DNA of 64,000 nucleotides, taken from the NCBI GenBank assembly GCA_965267355.1, contig OZ253956.1, forward strand, positions 1,612,001 to 1,676,000, in the 5' to 3' direction. How positions within the stretch are numbered: the first letter of the stretch is position 1; every line of letters starts with the position of its first letter. This DNA comes from GCA-002793235 sp965267355 (GTDB lineage: Bacteria > Bacteroidota > Bacteroidia > Flavobacteriales_E > Vicingaceae). Positions 17,268-24,909 of the stretch are shown piece after piece. The position numbers and the translations under genes were made by a program. The notes under the pieces are model-generated. The model searched no databases and was not told where the DNA came from. It saw only the letters and a list, made by a program, of their open reading frames with translations.

Positions 17268-18227
17268 ATGAGAAAGTCCTGTTTTATATTAGTTTTTTCC
17301 TTTTTAGGATTGGTAGTTCAGGTGTTTTCGCAATCATTTGATGTGAGGAGTATTTTTAATTCAGGAGCTACTTTTGGGGTAGAGCATTTAAGTCCTTCGG
17401 CAGTTAATGATTCTACTACTTTTAATATGGTTAAATATAAAATGAATTTTGTTAAAGTGCTGAGAACTAAAGAATGTGATTTAGAAGATTTTGATACTGA
17501 ATGTAATGATTCTAAAGCAAATCAGCTTTTTTTGGCATCTAAATTTAGTTGGTCAGACCCAAGTTTTACTAACGATAACTTTTTTAGAAAACAGTTTAAA
17601 GCAGAGTTAGAATTAATATACATTACAGCCAGTAAAAAAAGAGGAGTTTGGTTTCATTCAGTAAATATAAATGCAGAAGAAAATAATGCTACATTTCCTG
17701 AGTATTTGTCACCTAACTTTAGAGTAAATTCGGTTTACATTCATGTGAAAAATTTAAAATTTGTTCCTTTTGTAGGTCCAGCAGCAGCAGTAGTGCAAGG
17801 TAAATTTTACTTGTTGCCAATTTTTGGTTTTGGGGCCAAGTTAAACAACAACTTATTAGCTGAAATAATTGCACCTGTACACGCCAAATTAAAATACAAT
17901 TATAAAGATCAAGCTGAGTTTGAGTATTCAATTGCTTATAGCGGAATACATACTGTTTACAGAGAAGGAAATTATTTGAGTGATAATGATGGTTTGAATC
18001 TTCAGCAACTTAAAACACACTTTGGGGTTACCAAAAAGTTTGCAAAATATTATAAGTGCAAAATAGAATTTGGATATGCATTTATGCAAGAGTTGGATGC
18101 TATTTCATATGATTATGACTATCAAATGAGTTCAACTCCTTATTTTAATTTTTCATTTAATTATAACTTTGGAAATTCTATTTTGTATGGGTTTTTTAAT
18201 GAGGAGAAACCAAAAAAGATGAAGTAG
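17268..18227 (+). CDS. Outer-membrane beta-barrel-like protein, paralogue 1
   Basis: A 319-residue protein with signal peptide MRKSCFILVFSFLGLVVQVFSQ. The mature part alternates amphipathic strands and turns (KLKYNYKDQAEFEYSIAYSG, YYKCKIEFGYAFMQEL) and ends in a strand-like segment YFNFSFNYNFGNSILYGFF before a short lysine-rich tail, which looks like an outer-membrane beta-barrel of the DUF6268-like type; the family call is tentative. It is clearly related to the next gene: compare GATFGVEHLSPSAVNDSTTF with GLTVGTEYLTPSAINESSDF. The spacing between them is 3 bp, so this is a tandem duplication in one operon. Function unknown. Confidence 0.75.
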   Translation: MRKSCFILVFSFLGLVVQVFSQSFDVRSIFNSGATFGVEHLSPSAVNDSTTFNMVKYKMNFVKVLRTKECDLEDFDTECNDSKANQLFLASKFSWSDPSFTNDNFFRKQFKAELELIYITASKKRGVWFHSVNINAEENNATFPEYLSPNFRVNSVYIHVKNLKFVPFVGPAAAVVQGKFYLLPIFGFGAKLNNNLLAEIIAPVHAKLKYNYKDQAEFEYSIAYSGIHTVYREGNYLSDNDGLNLQQLKTHFGVTKKFAKYYKCKIEFGYAFMQELDAISYDYDYQMSSTPYFNFSFNYNFGNSILYGFFNEEKPKKMK

Positions 18228-18230
18228 TTA

Positions 18231-19196
18231 ATGAAAATATTTTTTGTAAATATAAAATTTAGCATATTGCTAATTGCTTTGTTTGTTGGTAACTCTGTTT
18301 TCTCTCAATCTTTCAATGTTGGGTTTTTGTTTAGCCCCGGTTTAACTGTAGGAACTGAATATCTTACCCCATCAGCAATTAATGAGTCTTCAGATTTTCA
18401 GCTTATCAAATATAACGTAAAATTTAGCCAGCCCTTAAAAACCAAGTTTGGCTTAGATTTAAAGAAGTTTGATTTAAAAAAGATGGATGCTAAAGCCAGT
18501 CAGATTTTTTTAAACTATGGTTTTGGTGTTGCTCAGCCTACAGTAACTAATAGTGATAATTTTGAAAACATTTACAGGTTGAATGTAGGGCTGACAGCTG
18601 TTACTGCTAGTGTTAGAAAAGGAGTTTGGTTGTACTCAGGAAATGTGTTTGCAGCAGAGAATAAAAATACCTTTTCAGAAAGCTTTACCCCAAATTTCAG
18701 AGGTTATGTAGCCAATGTAAAAATCAAAAATTTAAAAACCTTTTATTTTTACGGTGCTGGTTTATTAGTTAATCAAGGTACATTTATACCATTTCCATTG
18801 TTGGGGTTAAAAACAAGACTGGGTAGTAGCAATTTTAGAACAGAAATTATTATTCCACTACATGCTAAATTGAACTACCGTTTCAACAATAAGGTGAATT
18901 TAGATATGGTAGCATATTTTAATGGTATTTCTACCGTTTACCGAAAAGGTTCGGGTTTTAGTGATAATAATCAGACATTAAATTTAAGTCAGCTACGAAC
19001 TTATTTGGCTTTAAACACAAAATTGGGTGGGCATTATAAACTTAAAGTAGAAGCAGGTTATGCTATGTTGCAAACCATTACATCCTGGCAAGATGGCACA
19101 ACTCAGGATGTTGCTGCAGCACCTTATGTAGGATTGTCATTAAATTATTATTTCGGTAAATCCGTTTTAGGTGCTTTTATGAGTCAGGCAGAGTAG
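18231..19196 (+). CDS. Outer-membrane beta-barrel-like protein, paralogue 2
   Basis: A 321-residue protein with a signal peptide (MKIFFVNIKFSILLIALFVG..FSQ). It shares domain layout and conserved turns with the upstream paralogue (TEYLTPSAINESSDFQLIKY, KLNYRFNNKVNLDMVAYFNG, VYRKGSGFSDNNQTLNLSQL) but the two are clearly diverged, so the duplication is not recent. The C-terminal strand APYVGLSLNYYFGKSVLGAF fits a membrane beta-strand. The gene ends exactly against the stop of the convergent T9SS hydrolase gene, with no intergenic base between the two stops. Confidence 0.75.
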   Translation: MKIFFVNIKFSILLIALFVGNSVFSQSFNVGFLFSPGLTVGTEYLTPSAINESSDFQLIKYNVKFSQPLKTKFGLDLKKFDLKKMDAKASQIFLNYGFGVAQPTVTNSDNFENIYRLNVGLTAVTASVRKGVWLYSGNVFAAENKNTFSESFTPNFRGYVANVKIKNLKTFYFYGAGLLVNQGTFIPFPLLGLKTRLGSSNFRTEIIIPLHAKLNYRFNNKVNLDMVAYFNGISTVYRKGSGFSDNNQTLNLSQLRTYLALNTKLGGHYKLKVEAGYAMLQTITSWQDGTTQDVAAAPYVGLSLNYYFGKSVLGAFMSQAE

Positions 19197-20423
19197 TTAT
19201 TGAATGATCACTTTTTCTGTTCGGTAAAAATTATTACCACTAAGCACTATCAAATAAACTCCTTTTTTTAAGCTAGTAACATCAATTTTTTGGTTTGAAA
19301 TTAATCTTTTATGTAAAACTTCTTCACCTAAAGTGTTAAGAACAGAAACACTTAAATCATTTAATTTTTTACTAATTTCAATGTTAATGTATTCATTTGC
19401 CGGATTCGGAAATATGTTAATCTTAGCTAAAGTAGTTTGATTAGAGATGCTTGTGGATGTGCCACACAATCCCAACATATATTTCCAGACTTCTTCGTAT
19501 ATAGGCTTTCCGTTCCCATCCTTTGGAGTAAAATTATCTACCATGGTAGAATTATGGTTAGGTGTTATTCCTCCAGAAAATAAACTATTTGAATACAGCA
19601 TTTTTCTAGAGTTATAAGGACAATTGTTATTGTCAATATCAATCGTATCACCATAATTAGTTAACCCGATTTTATCCCATACTTGTAATTGGTGGTCAAA
19701 ACTTACTTCATCATTAGTGTTTCCAAAAGCATAATAATTTGAATCAGGAGTAACATTGTTCGTGGCAAACCAAGGTGCAATTCGGTTATAATTATCCATA
19801 TATTCGTTAGGGCCAGAAAACATGATAACTCGTTTAACAGGATAAATATGTCCTAAATAAGTTGCATGGCCAGAACCTTGCGAATGACCTGCAGTAATTA
19901 TTTTAGTCCAATCAATAGTGTTTCCCGAAAAAAACTGCCCCCAATTTTCAGAAGGGTAGTTGTTATCTAAATATTGGAGTAATTTAATGGCTCTATTATA
20001 AATAGAGTGAGCAGAATCTACATTTACTGCAGCTGAAACGGGAGTTCCAAATATTACTTCCTTATGAAAATTCTCGTAGCAAGTAGTATCGTTATCAGTA
20101 AAGCAAGCACTTTTAGCACTGGTATTGTTTTCATAAACTAAACTTATTACATGATAGCCATAGTTGGCTGCTAATTTGATGAAAAGTTGGTCATTAGCAG
20201 GATGATTGATGGTGCCTACCATATAAAACAATAAAGTATTTTTTGGTGTACATTGGGGATTGTACAATGCAAAATGTCTGGTGATATCTCCATTTATATT
20301 AGGATCAGTAGCAATAGCAAAATGTTTGTGTATGAGCAAAGCTGTTGTGTCACAGGGCTGTGCTTTAGCTTTAAAAACAAAGAAAAAAGTAAGTAAAGCA
20401 AGGGTAAATATTCTCATTTTCAT
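19197..20423 (-). CDS. Secreted alpha/beta-hydrolase-like protein with T9SS sorting domain (BPSS1187-like)
   Basis: A 408-residue secreted protein. The signal peptide ends FVFKAKAQ. Residues about 25-320 follow an alpha/beta hydrolase fold: NTLLFYMVGTINHP (first strands with an oxyanion-type loop), then the nucleophile elbow ITAGHSQGSGHATYLG with Ser in GHSQG, and later FGNTNDEVSFDHQ as an acidic candidate. It resembles the BPSS1187 family; its substrate is unknown. The final about 80 residues are a T9SS type A domain: IFPNPANEYINIEIS, ending GVYLIVLSGNN...KVIIQ. An ATG at 20417 is an alternative start. It is tail-to-tail with the paralogue pair. Confidence 0.82.
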   Translation of the reverse strand: MKMRIFTLALLTFFFVFKAKAQPCDTTALLIHKHFAIATDPNINGDITRHFALYNPQCTPKNTLLFYMVGTINHPANDQLFIKLAANYGYHVISLVYENNTSAKSACFTDNDTTCYENFHKEVIFGTPVSAAVNVDSAHSIYNRAIKLLQYLDNNYPSENWGQFFSGNTIDWTKIITAGHSQGSGHATYLGHIYPVKRVIMFSGPNEYMDNYNRIAPWFATNNVTPDSNYYAFGNTNDEVSFDHQLQVWDKIGLTNYGDTIDIDNNNCPYNSRKMLYSNSLFSGGITPNHNSTMVDNFTPKDGNGKPIYEEVWKYMLGLCGTSTSISNQTTLAKINIFPNPANEYINIEISKKLNDLSVSVLNTLGEEVLHKRLISNQKIDVTSLKKGVYLIVLSGNNFYRTEKVIIQ

Positions 20424-20511
20424 ATACTTAAATAAAAATCTAAGTTACTAAAAACATCCTTTAATTTATCAATCTCATTTACTACCTTTAAACTCTCAAA
20501 AATTATAGAGT

Positions 20512-21990
20512 ATGAATAAAATTTTGGTAGCCAATAGAGGAGAAATTGCATTGCGTGTTATGCGTTCTTGCAAAGAAATGGGAATAAAAACAGTAGCAAT
20601 TTTTTCAGAAGCAGATAGAAATGCACCTTTTGTAAAATATGCTGATGAAGCTGTTTGTGTTGGTCCACCACCATCTAGTGAGTCTTATTTACAGGTTGAT
20701 AAAATTATTGAAGTGTGTAAAGAGTTGGGAGTAGATGGATTACACCCCGGTTATGGTTTCTTATCAGAAAATGCTGAGGCTACTCAAAAAATTACTGATG
20801 CAGGAATCATTTTTATTGGGCCATCTCCAAAAGCTATGGAGTTAATGGGTGATAAATTAAAGGCCAAGGAAACAGTAAAAGATTATAACATACCTATGGT
20901 TCCGGGTACTGATGAAGCTATAGAAGATATTGCAGAGGCTAAGAAAATTGCAGAGGATATAGGTTTCCCAATTTTAATTAAAGCTGCTGCTGGAGGTGGT
21001 GGTAAAGGAATGCGTGTTGTAGAGAGAGCTAATGAATTTGAAGACCAAATGGATAGAGCGGTTAGTGAAGCGGTATCTGCATTTGGTAATGGTGCAGTTT
21101 TTATTGAGAAATATGTTGGTTCACCTCGTCATATTGAGATTCAGGTATTAGCTGATACTCATGGAAACATAGTTTATTTGTTTGAAAGAGAATGTTCAAT
21201 TCAAAGAAGGCATCAAAAGGTAATTGAAGAAGCTCCTTCAGCTGTTCTTACTCCTGAAATTAGAAAAGCAATGGGAGAATGTGCTGTTGATGTAGCTCGT
21301 TCTTGTGATTATGTTGGTGCGGGTACGGTTGAATTTTTATTAGAAAATAATAAGGATTTCTATTTCTTGGAAATGAATACTCGTTTACAAGTTGAGCATC
21401 CAGTTACAGAAATGATTTCTGGATTAGATTTAGTAAAAGAACAGATTAAAGTAGCTCGAGGAGAGAAATTAAGCTTTACACAAGAAGATTTAAAAATTCA
21501 GGGTCATTCTTTTGAAGTGAGGGTTTATGCTGAAGATCCTGCAAATAATTTCTTACCAGATATAGGAACTTTAACTACTTACGAAAGACCTGAAGGTTTG
21601 GGCATTAGAGTAGATGATGGTTTTGAAGAAGGTATGGAGATTCCGATCTATTATGACCCTATGATTTCCAAATTAATTACTTATGGTAAGGATAGAGAAG
21701 AGGCAAGAGTAAGAATGTTAAGAGCTATAGAAGATTATAAAATTAGTGGAGTGGAAACTACATTGTCTTTCTGTAAATATGCTCTAGAGCATGAAGCATT
21801 TATCAGTGGAGATTTCGATACACATTTTGTGGGTAAATATTTTACTCCAGAAGTATTGAAAACAGAAAATTCAGATACGGAAGAAGTTGCTGCACTTTTT
21901 GCTGCAAAACTATTTGAAGAAGGTAATAAGAAAACTCTTGAAGTATCAGGTATTGAAATCAAATCAAATTGGAGAAAAAATAGAATGTAA
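20512..21990 (+). CDS. accC: Acetyl-CoA carboxylase biotin carboxylase subunit
   Basis: Cytosolic ATP-grasp enzyme that carboxylates the biotin on a carrier protein. Domains in order: biotin carboxylase N-terminal domain (ILVANRGEIALRVMRSCKEM), ATP-grasp domain with the glycine loop AAGGGGKGMRVV, HIEIQVLAD, RECSIQRRHQK, and the catalytic/ligand stretch EMNTRLQVEHPVTEM, then the C-terminal domain (GHSFEVRVYAEDP, MISKLITYGKDREEA). The 492-residue length is slightly above the usual ~450, with a C-terminal extension. No biotin carrier or carboxyltransferase is next to it, so the enzyme may serve either acetyl-CoA or another acyl-CoA carboxylase. Acyl-CoA genes follow downstream. Confidence 0.92.
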   Translation: MNKILVANRGEIALRVMRSCKEMGIKTVAIFSEADRNAPFVKYADEAVCVGPPPSSESYLQVDKIIEVCKELGVDGLHPGYGFLSENAEATQKITDAGIIFIGPSPKAMELMGDKLKAKETVKDYNIPMVPGTDEAIEDIAEAKKIAEDIGFPILIKAAAGGGGKGMRVVERANEFEDQMDRAVSEAVSAFGNGAVFIEKYVGSPRHIEIQVLADTHGNIVYLFERECSIQRRHQKVIEEAPSAVLTPEIRKAMGECAVDVARSCDYVGAGTVEFLLENNKDFYFLEMNTRLQVEHPVTEMISGLDLVKEQIKVARGEKLSFTQEDLKIQGHSFEVRVYAEDPANNFLPDIGTLTTYERPEGLGIRVDDGFEEGMEIPIYYDPMISKLITYGKDREEARVRMLRAIEDYKISGVETTLSFCKYALEHEAFISGDFDTHFVGKYFTPEVLKTENSDTEEVAALFAAKLFEEGNKKTLEVSGIEIKSNWRKNRM

Positions 21991-22003
21991 AATGTGATTA
22001 GTT

Positions 22004-22059
22004 TATGGTATTTAGTGTTTCGAAAGCTATTTCCCATAAGTCATACACTAAAAACCATA
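22004..22059. repeat. Short inverted repeat, gene-less, between accC and the hydratase gene
   Basis: TATGGTATTTAGTGT (22004-22018) and ACACTAAAAACCATA (22045-22059) are inverted copies matching at 14 of 15 positions, separated by 26 bp. The second arm ends 6 bp before the ATG of the enoyl-CoA hydratase gene, so the hairpin would lie in its leader. It is built like the AT-rich inverted repeats that border the two S23/IVP-like genes, but encloses no gene. Confidence 0.7.
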
Positions 22060-22065
22060 CATTAA

Positions 22066-22836
22066 ATGATAGATTTTAAAATAGAAAATGGAGTAGGAAT
22101 CATCAAGCTAAATAGACCTGATAAGTTTAACAGCTTTGTTCGTCAAATGGCGTTTGATTTACAAAAGGCATTAGATGATTGTGATGCTGATCAATCGGTA
22201 AGAGCAATTTATCTTACTGGCGAAGGAAAAGCTTTTTGTGCGGGACAGGATTTAGCAGAGGCTATTGATCCCGAGCAAACGGAATTACCTAAGATTGTTG
22301 AAGAGCATTACAACCCAATTATACAGCGATTAAGAAAAATTGAAAAACCAATTGTTTGTGGTGTAAATGGTGTTGCAGCAGGTGCTGGAGCAAATATTGC
22401 ACTAGCTTGTGATATTACATTAGCTGCTGAATCAGCTGCTTTTATACAGGCTTTTAGTAAGATTGGGTTAATACCAGATAGCGGAGGAACTTTTTATTTA
22501 CCTCGTTTAATTGGCATGCAAAAATCAGCTGCTTTAATGTTTTTAGGAGATAAAGTAATGGCTGCTGATGCTGAGCAAATGGGAATGATTTACAAAGCTG
22601 TAACTGATGAGAATTTGCAAGAAGAAGCTATGGCAGTAGCTTCTAAATTGGCTAAGATGCCTACTAAGGGGATTGGGTTAACCAAGCGTTTGTTGAACGA
22701 GACTTATGGGAACACATTAACTGAGCAGTTGAATAGAGAAGGAGAATTACAAAACCAAGCAGGTTTAACTTACGATTACCAAGAAGGTGTTAACGCATTT
22801 TTAGAAAAGAGAAAACCAGAGTTTAAAGGAGAATAA
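22066..22836 (+). CDS. Enoyl-CoA hydratase/isomerase family protein (PaaG-like)
   Basis: A 256-residue crotonase-fold enzyme. The oxyanion-hole and CoA-binding segments are present: AFCAGQDLAEAI, then GVNGVAAGAGANIALACDI and FSKIGLIPDSGGTFYLPRLIG. The AGQDLAE and PDSGGTFYLP motifs resemble ring-opening isomerases of the phenylacetyl-CoA pathway (PaaG) as well as other enoyl-CoA hydratases; the rest of the paa pathway is not in the window, so the substrate is left open. It is followed by the S23-like gene and then by a 3-hydroxyacyl-CoA dehydrogenase, the enzyme that normally acts next, which shows that the S23-like gene interrupts a natural gene pair. Confidence 0.88.
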   Translation: MIDFKIENGVGIIKLNRPDKFNSFVRQMAFDLQKALDDCDADQSVRAIYLTGEGKAFCAGQDLAEAIDPEQTELPKIVEEHYNPIIQRLRKIEKPIVCGVNGVAAGAGANIALACDITLAAESAAFIQAFSKIGLIPDSGGTFYLPRLIGMQKSAALMFLGDKVMAADAEQMGMIYKAVTDENLQEEAMAVASKLAKMPTKGIGLTKRLLNETYGNTLTEQLNREGELQNQAGLTYDYQEGVNAFLEKRKPEFKGE

Positions 22837-22839
22837 CAC

Positions 22840-23273
22840 AATTGCTTGTTGTGAGTTAATAGTTGATAGATGGATTATAAGGATTACACCGATTTGAATG
22901 TTTGGAAAGAGAGTAAACAGCTGGTTGTCCTTATTTATAAATTGACTGAAAAATTTCCTGATAAAGAAATGTATGGATTAGTCTCGCAAATAAGAAGAAG
23001 TGCGATTTCGATACCCTCTAACATTGCTGAAGGTTGTGGTAGACATCATACAAAAGATTCTGTACAGTTTTTCTATATTTCTAGAGGTTCATTGTATGAA
23101 TTGGAAACTCAAATTCATATTTCAAAAGATTTAGATTACATTAACTCTGAAGAATATAAAAACATTTTAAATCAACTCACTACTTGTAAAAAGTTGTTGA
23201 GTGGGTTTATCAATTATTTTAAAACATTAAAGTAATGGAAAACACAAACAACAAACAATTAACAACTAATAAC
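22840..23273. repeat. Inverted repeats bordering S23/IVP-like gene A (cassette A)
   Basis: Upstream of the gene, AATTGCTTGTTGT (22840-22852) is the inverse of ACAACAAACAATT (23248-23260) at 12 of 13 positions; GTTAATAGTTG (22855-22865) is the inverse of CAACTAATAAC (23263-23273) at 10 of 11. The two pairs are not nested in the strict order expected of a single long hairpin, and both are AT/AAC-rich, so chance is not excluded. The downstream arms lie inside the start of the dehydrogenase coding region. The whole unit is about 435 bp. Confidence 0.6.
22870..23235 (+). CDS. Four-helix bundle protein, S23/IVP (23S rRNA intervening-sequence protein) family, copy A
   Basis: A 121-residue, all-helical protein with the hallmark pattern LNVWKESKQLVVLIYKLTEKFP, then MYGLVSQIRRSAISIPSNIAEG and FYISRGSLYELETQI, which defines the S23/IVP-like four-helix bundle family (related to the Avd accessory proteins of diversity-generating retroelements). 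Founding members are encoded in intervening sequences of 23S rRNA genes; the molecular function of stand-alone copies is unknown. The gene sits between enoyl-CoA hydratase (33 bp upstream) and 3-hydroxyacyl-CoA dehydrogenase, whose ATG overlaps its stop (TAATG). AT-rich inverted repeats border it. It shares the SQ..R.A.SIPSNIAEG core with copy B at 31120-31479, but the two are only distantly similar overall. Confidence 0.93.
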   Translation: MDYKDYTDLNVWKESKQLVVLIYKLTEKFPDKEMYGLVSQIRRSAISIPSNIAEGCGRHHTKDSVQFFYISRGSLYELETQIHISKDLDYINSEEYKNILNQLTTCKKLLSGFINYFKTLK

Positions 23274-24416
23274 ACTATAGGTGTATTAGGAGCAGGGTCA
23301 ATGGGTAATGGTATTGCGCAAATTGCAGCAACTCAAGGACACCGGGTTATATTAGTTGATTTAAATGTTGAGGTTTTAGAAAAAGCCGAAGCAAAGTTAG
23401 ACAAGATTTTAAATCGCTTAGAGGAGAAAGGAAAATTAGTAGCTGCTGACGTAAAAGGAAGGATTACTTTCTCTGAAAAAATAACTGACTTCAGTAATTG
23501 TGGAATTGTAATAGAAGCCATTATTGAAAACTTAGAAGTGAAGCAAAAAGTATTTGCTCAGTTAGAAACCATTGTTTCTGATGACTGTATTCTGGCAAGT
23601 AACACCTCTTCGCTTTCTATTGCTTCTATTGCTTCTGCTTGTAACAATGCAGAAAGAGTAATAGGAATACACTTTTTTAATCCAGCACCATTAATGCCAC
23701 TGGTAGAGATTATACCTGCAGTGCAGACTTCTGAGGAAACAAAGATTGCTTCTAGACAATTAATTGATGATTGGAAGAAAGTAACGGTATTGGCAAAAGA
23801 TACCCCAGGTTTTATTGTAAATAGAGTTGCTCGTCCGTTTTACGGTGAGGCACTAAGAATATACGAAGAAGGTGTAGCAGATTTTGCTACCATTGATTGG
23901 GCAATGACTGAGTTGGGTGGTTTTAGAATGGGACCATTTACCTTAATGGATTACATTGGTAATGATGTAAACTATACGGTAACAGAAACTGTTTTTGCTG
24001 CGTTTTATTACGACCCGAGATACAAACCATCTTTTACCCAAAAAAGACATGCTGAAGCAGGTTGGTACGGACGTAAATCTGGTAGAGGATATTACAGTTA
24101 TGCAGAAGGAGCAGAAATGCCAGCACCAACTAAAGATGAAGCTTTAGGAAAGCAAATGTTAGATAGAATATTGATGATGTTGATTAACGAAGCTGTTGAT
24201 GCGTTGTTCTTAAATATTGCTACTAAGGAAGACATTGATTTAGCCATGACCAAAGGGGTAAATTACCCTAAAGGATTATTGGCTTGGGCTGATGAAATAG
24301 GGTTAGAAAATGTGCTAAACCAATTAGAAGCTCAGTTTAACGAATATGGTGAAGACCGTTACCGACCAAGCCCACTATTAAGAAGAATGGTTAAAGAAGG
24401 GGCAACTTTTTTTTAA
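23235..24416 (+). CDS. 3-hydroxyacyl-CoA dehydrogenase
   Basis: A 393-residue NAD-dependent dehydrogenase of beta-oxidation type. Residues about 16-195 are the Rossmann domain with IGVLGAGSMGNGIAQIAA and the typical IEAIIENLEVKQKVFAQLE and SNTSSLSI; His of IGIHFFNPAPLMPLVEI would be part of the catalytic pair with the downstream Glu. The C-terminal helical domain has TPGFIVNRVARPFYGEALRI and a second related repeat, with KGLLAWADEIGLENVL near the end. The first about 14 residues (NTNNKQLTTNNT) are unlike the family and are encoded by the right arm of the S23 cassette repeat. Its ATG overlaps the S23-like stop, so translation is coupled. Confidence 0.92.
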   Translation: MENTNNKQLTTNNTIGVLGAGSMGNGIAQIAATQGHRVILVDLNVEVLEKAEAKLDKILNRLEEKGKLVAADVKGRITFSEKITDFSNCGIVIEAIIENLEVKQKVFAQLETIVSDDCILASNTSSLSIASIASACNNAERVIGIHFFNPAPLMPLVEIIPAVQTSEETKIASRQLIDDWKKVTVLAKDTPGFIVNRVARPFYGEALRIYEEGVADFATIDWAMTELGGFRMGPFTLMDYIGNDVNYTVTETVFAAFYYDPRYKPSFTQKRHAEAGWYGRKSGRGYYSYAEGAEMPAPTKDEALGKQMLDRILMMLINEAVDALFLNIATKEDIDLAMTKGVNYPKGLLAWADEIGLENVLNQLEAQFNEYGEDRYRPSPLLRRMVKEGATFF

Positions 24417-24448
24417 CAACAAGCTCTACATATTATGTTGAGGTTTTT

Positions 24449-24841
24449 TTACTTGCTGTCAGTTTCTTCTTTATTGAAAGAAACTTTTCTATCATTGGTT
24501 AAAAACTCATAGTAGTTCTTAGAAACATACTTTTTGTTTTTCTTTTTTAGTACTTGTAAAGAGTTAACTTCTTTAGTGTATAATTTATCATCATAATTGT
24601 CATAGCTTGAATCTAATTTTCCATAGTATAAGAACCTTCGTTGTCCTTTATCTTCGTACTTACCTTTACCATAATGCCCATAAAAATCATCAGTAACCAG
24701 ATAGTGTTTAAAGGTGCCATCTGAATAAAATACATAACAGTTTGAAAACATACTTGCATTTTCTTGGCAATACATTGTGCTATCTTGTCCAAAACCAAAT
24801 TGGGCAGCAACAACAAACAATATAGTTGTTAAATGTTTCAT
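24449..24841 (-). CDS. Small secreted protein of unknown function
   Basis: A 130-residue protein with a signal peptide MKHLTTILFVVAAQFGFGQ. The mature part begins DSTMYCQENASMFSNCYVFY and contains FKHYLVTDDFYGHYGKGKYEDKGQRRFLYYG, a charged, tyrosine-rich beta pattern that resembles small secreted proteins reporting a value-dependent write-out, but I know no family for it. The last 45 residues are lysine-rich. It lies downstream of the large T9SS protein on the same strand, separated from it by a hairpin terminator at 24861-24895, so it has its own transcription unit or depends on readthrough. Confidence 0.65.
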   Translation of the reverse strand: MKHLTTILFVVAAQFGFGQDSTMYCQENASMFSNCYVFYSDGTFKHYLVTDDFYGHYGKGKYEDKGQRRFLYYGKLDSSYDNYDDKLYTKEVNSLQVLKKKNKKYVSKNYYEFLTNDRKVSFNKEETDSK

Positions 24842-24860
24842 TTTACTGCTTACAAGTTAC

Positions 24861-24895
24861 AAAAAAAGCCCTTAACATCGTTAAGGGTTTTTTTT
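24861..24895 (-). terminator. Terminator of the PNGase F-like gene (works in both directions)
   Basis: CCCTTAAC (24869-24876), loop ATC, GTTAAGGG (24880-24887): eight perfect pairs, with A7 on the left and T8 on the right. Read on the minus strand the stem is followed by a T-run and it lies 15 bp past the stop of the 24910 gene. The A/T flanks would let it stop transcription from either side. Confidence 0.8.
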
Positions 24896-24909
24896 ATCGT
24901 TAACTAAAT

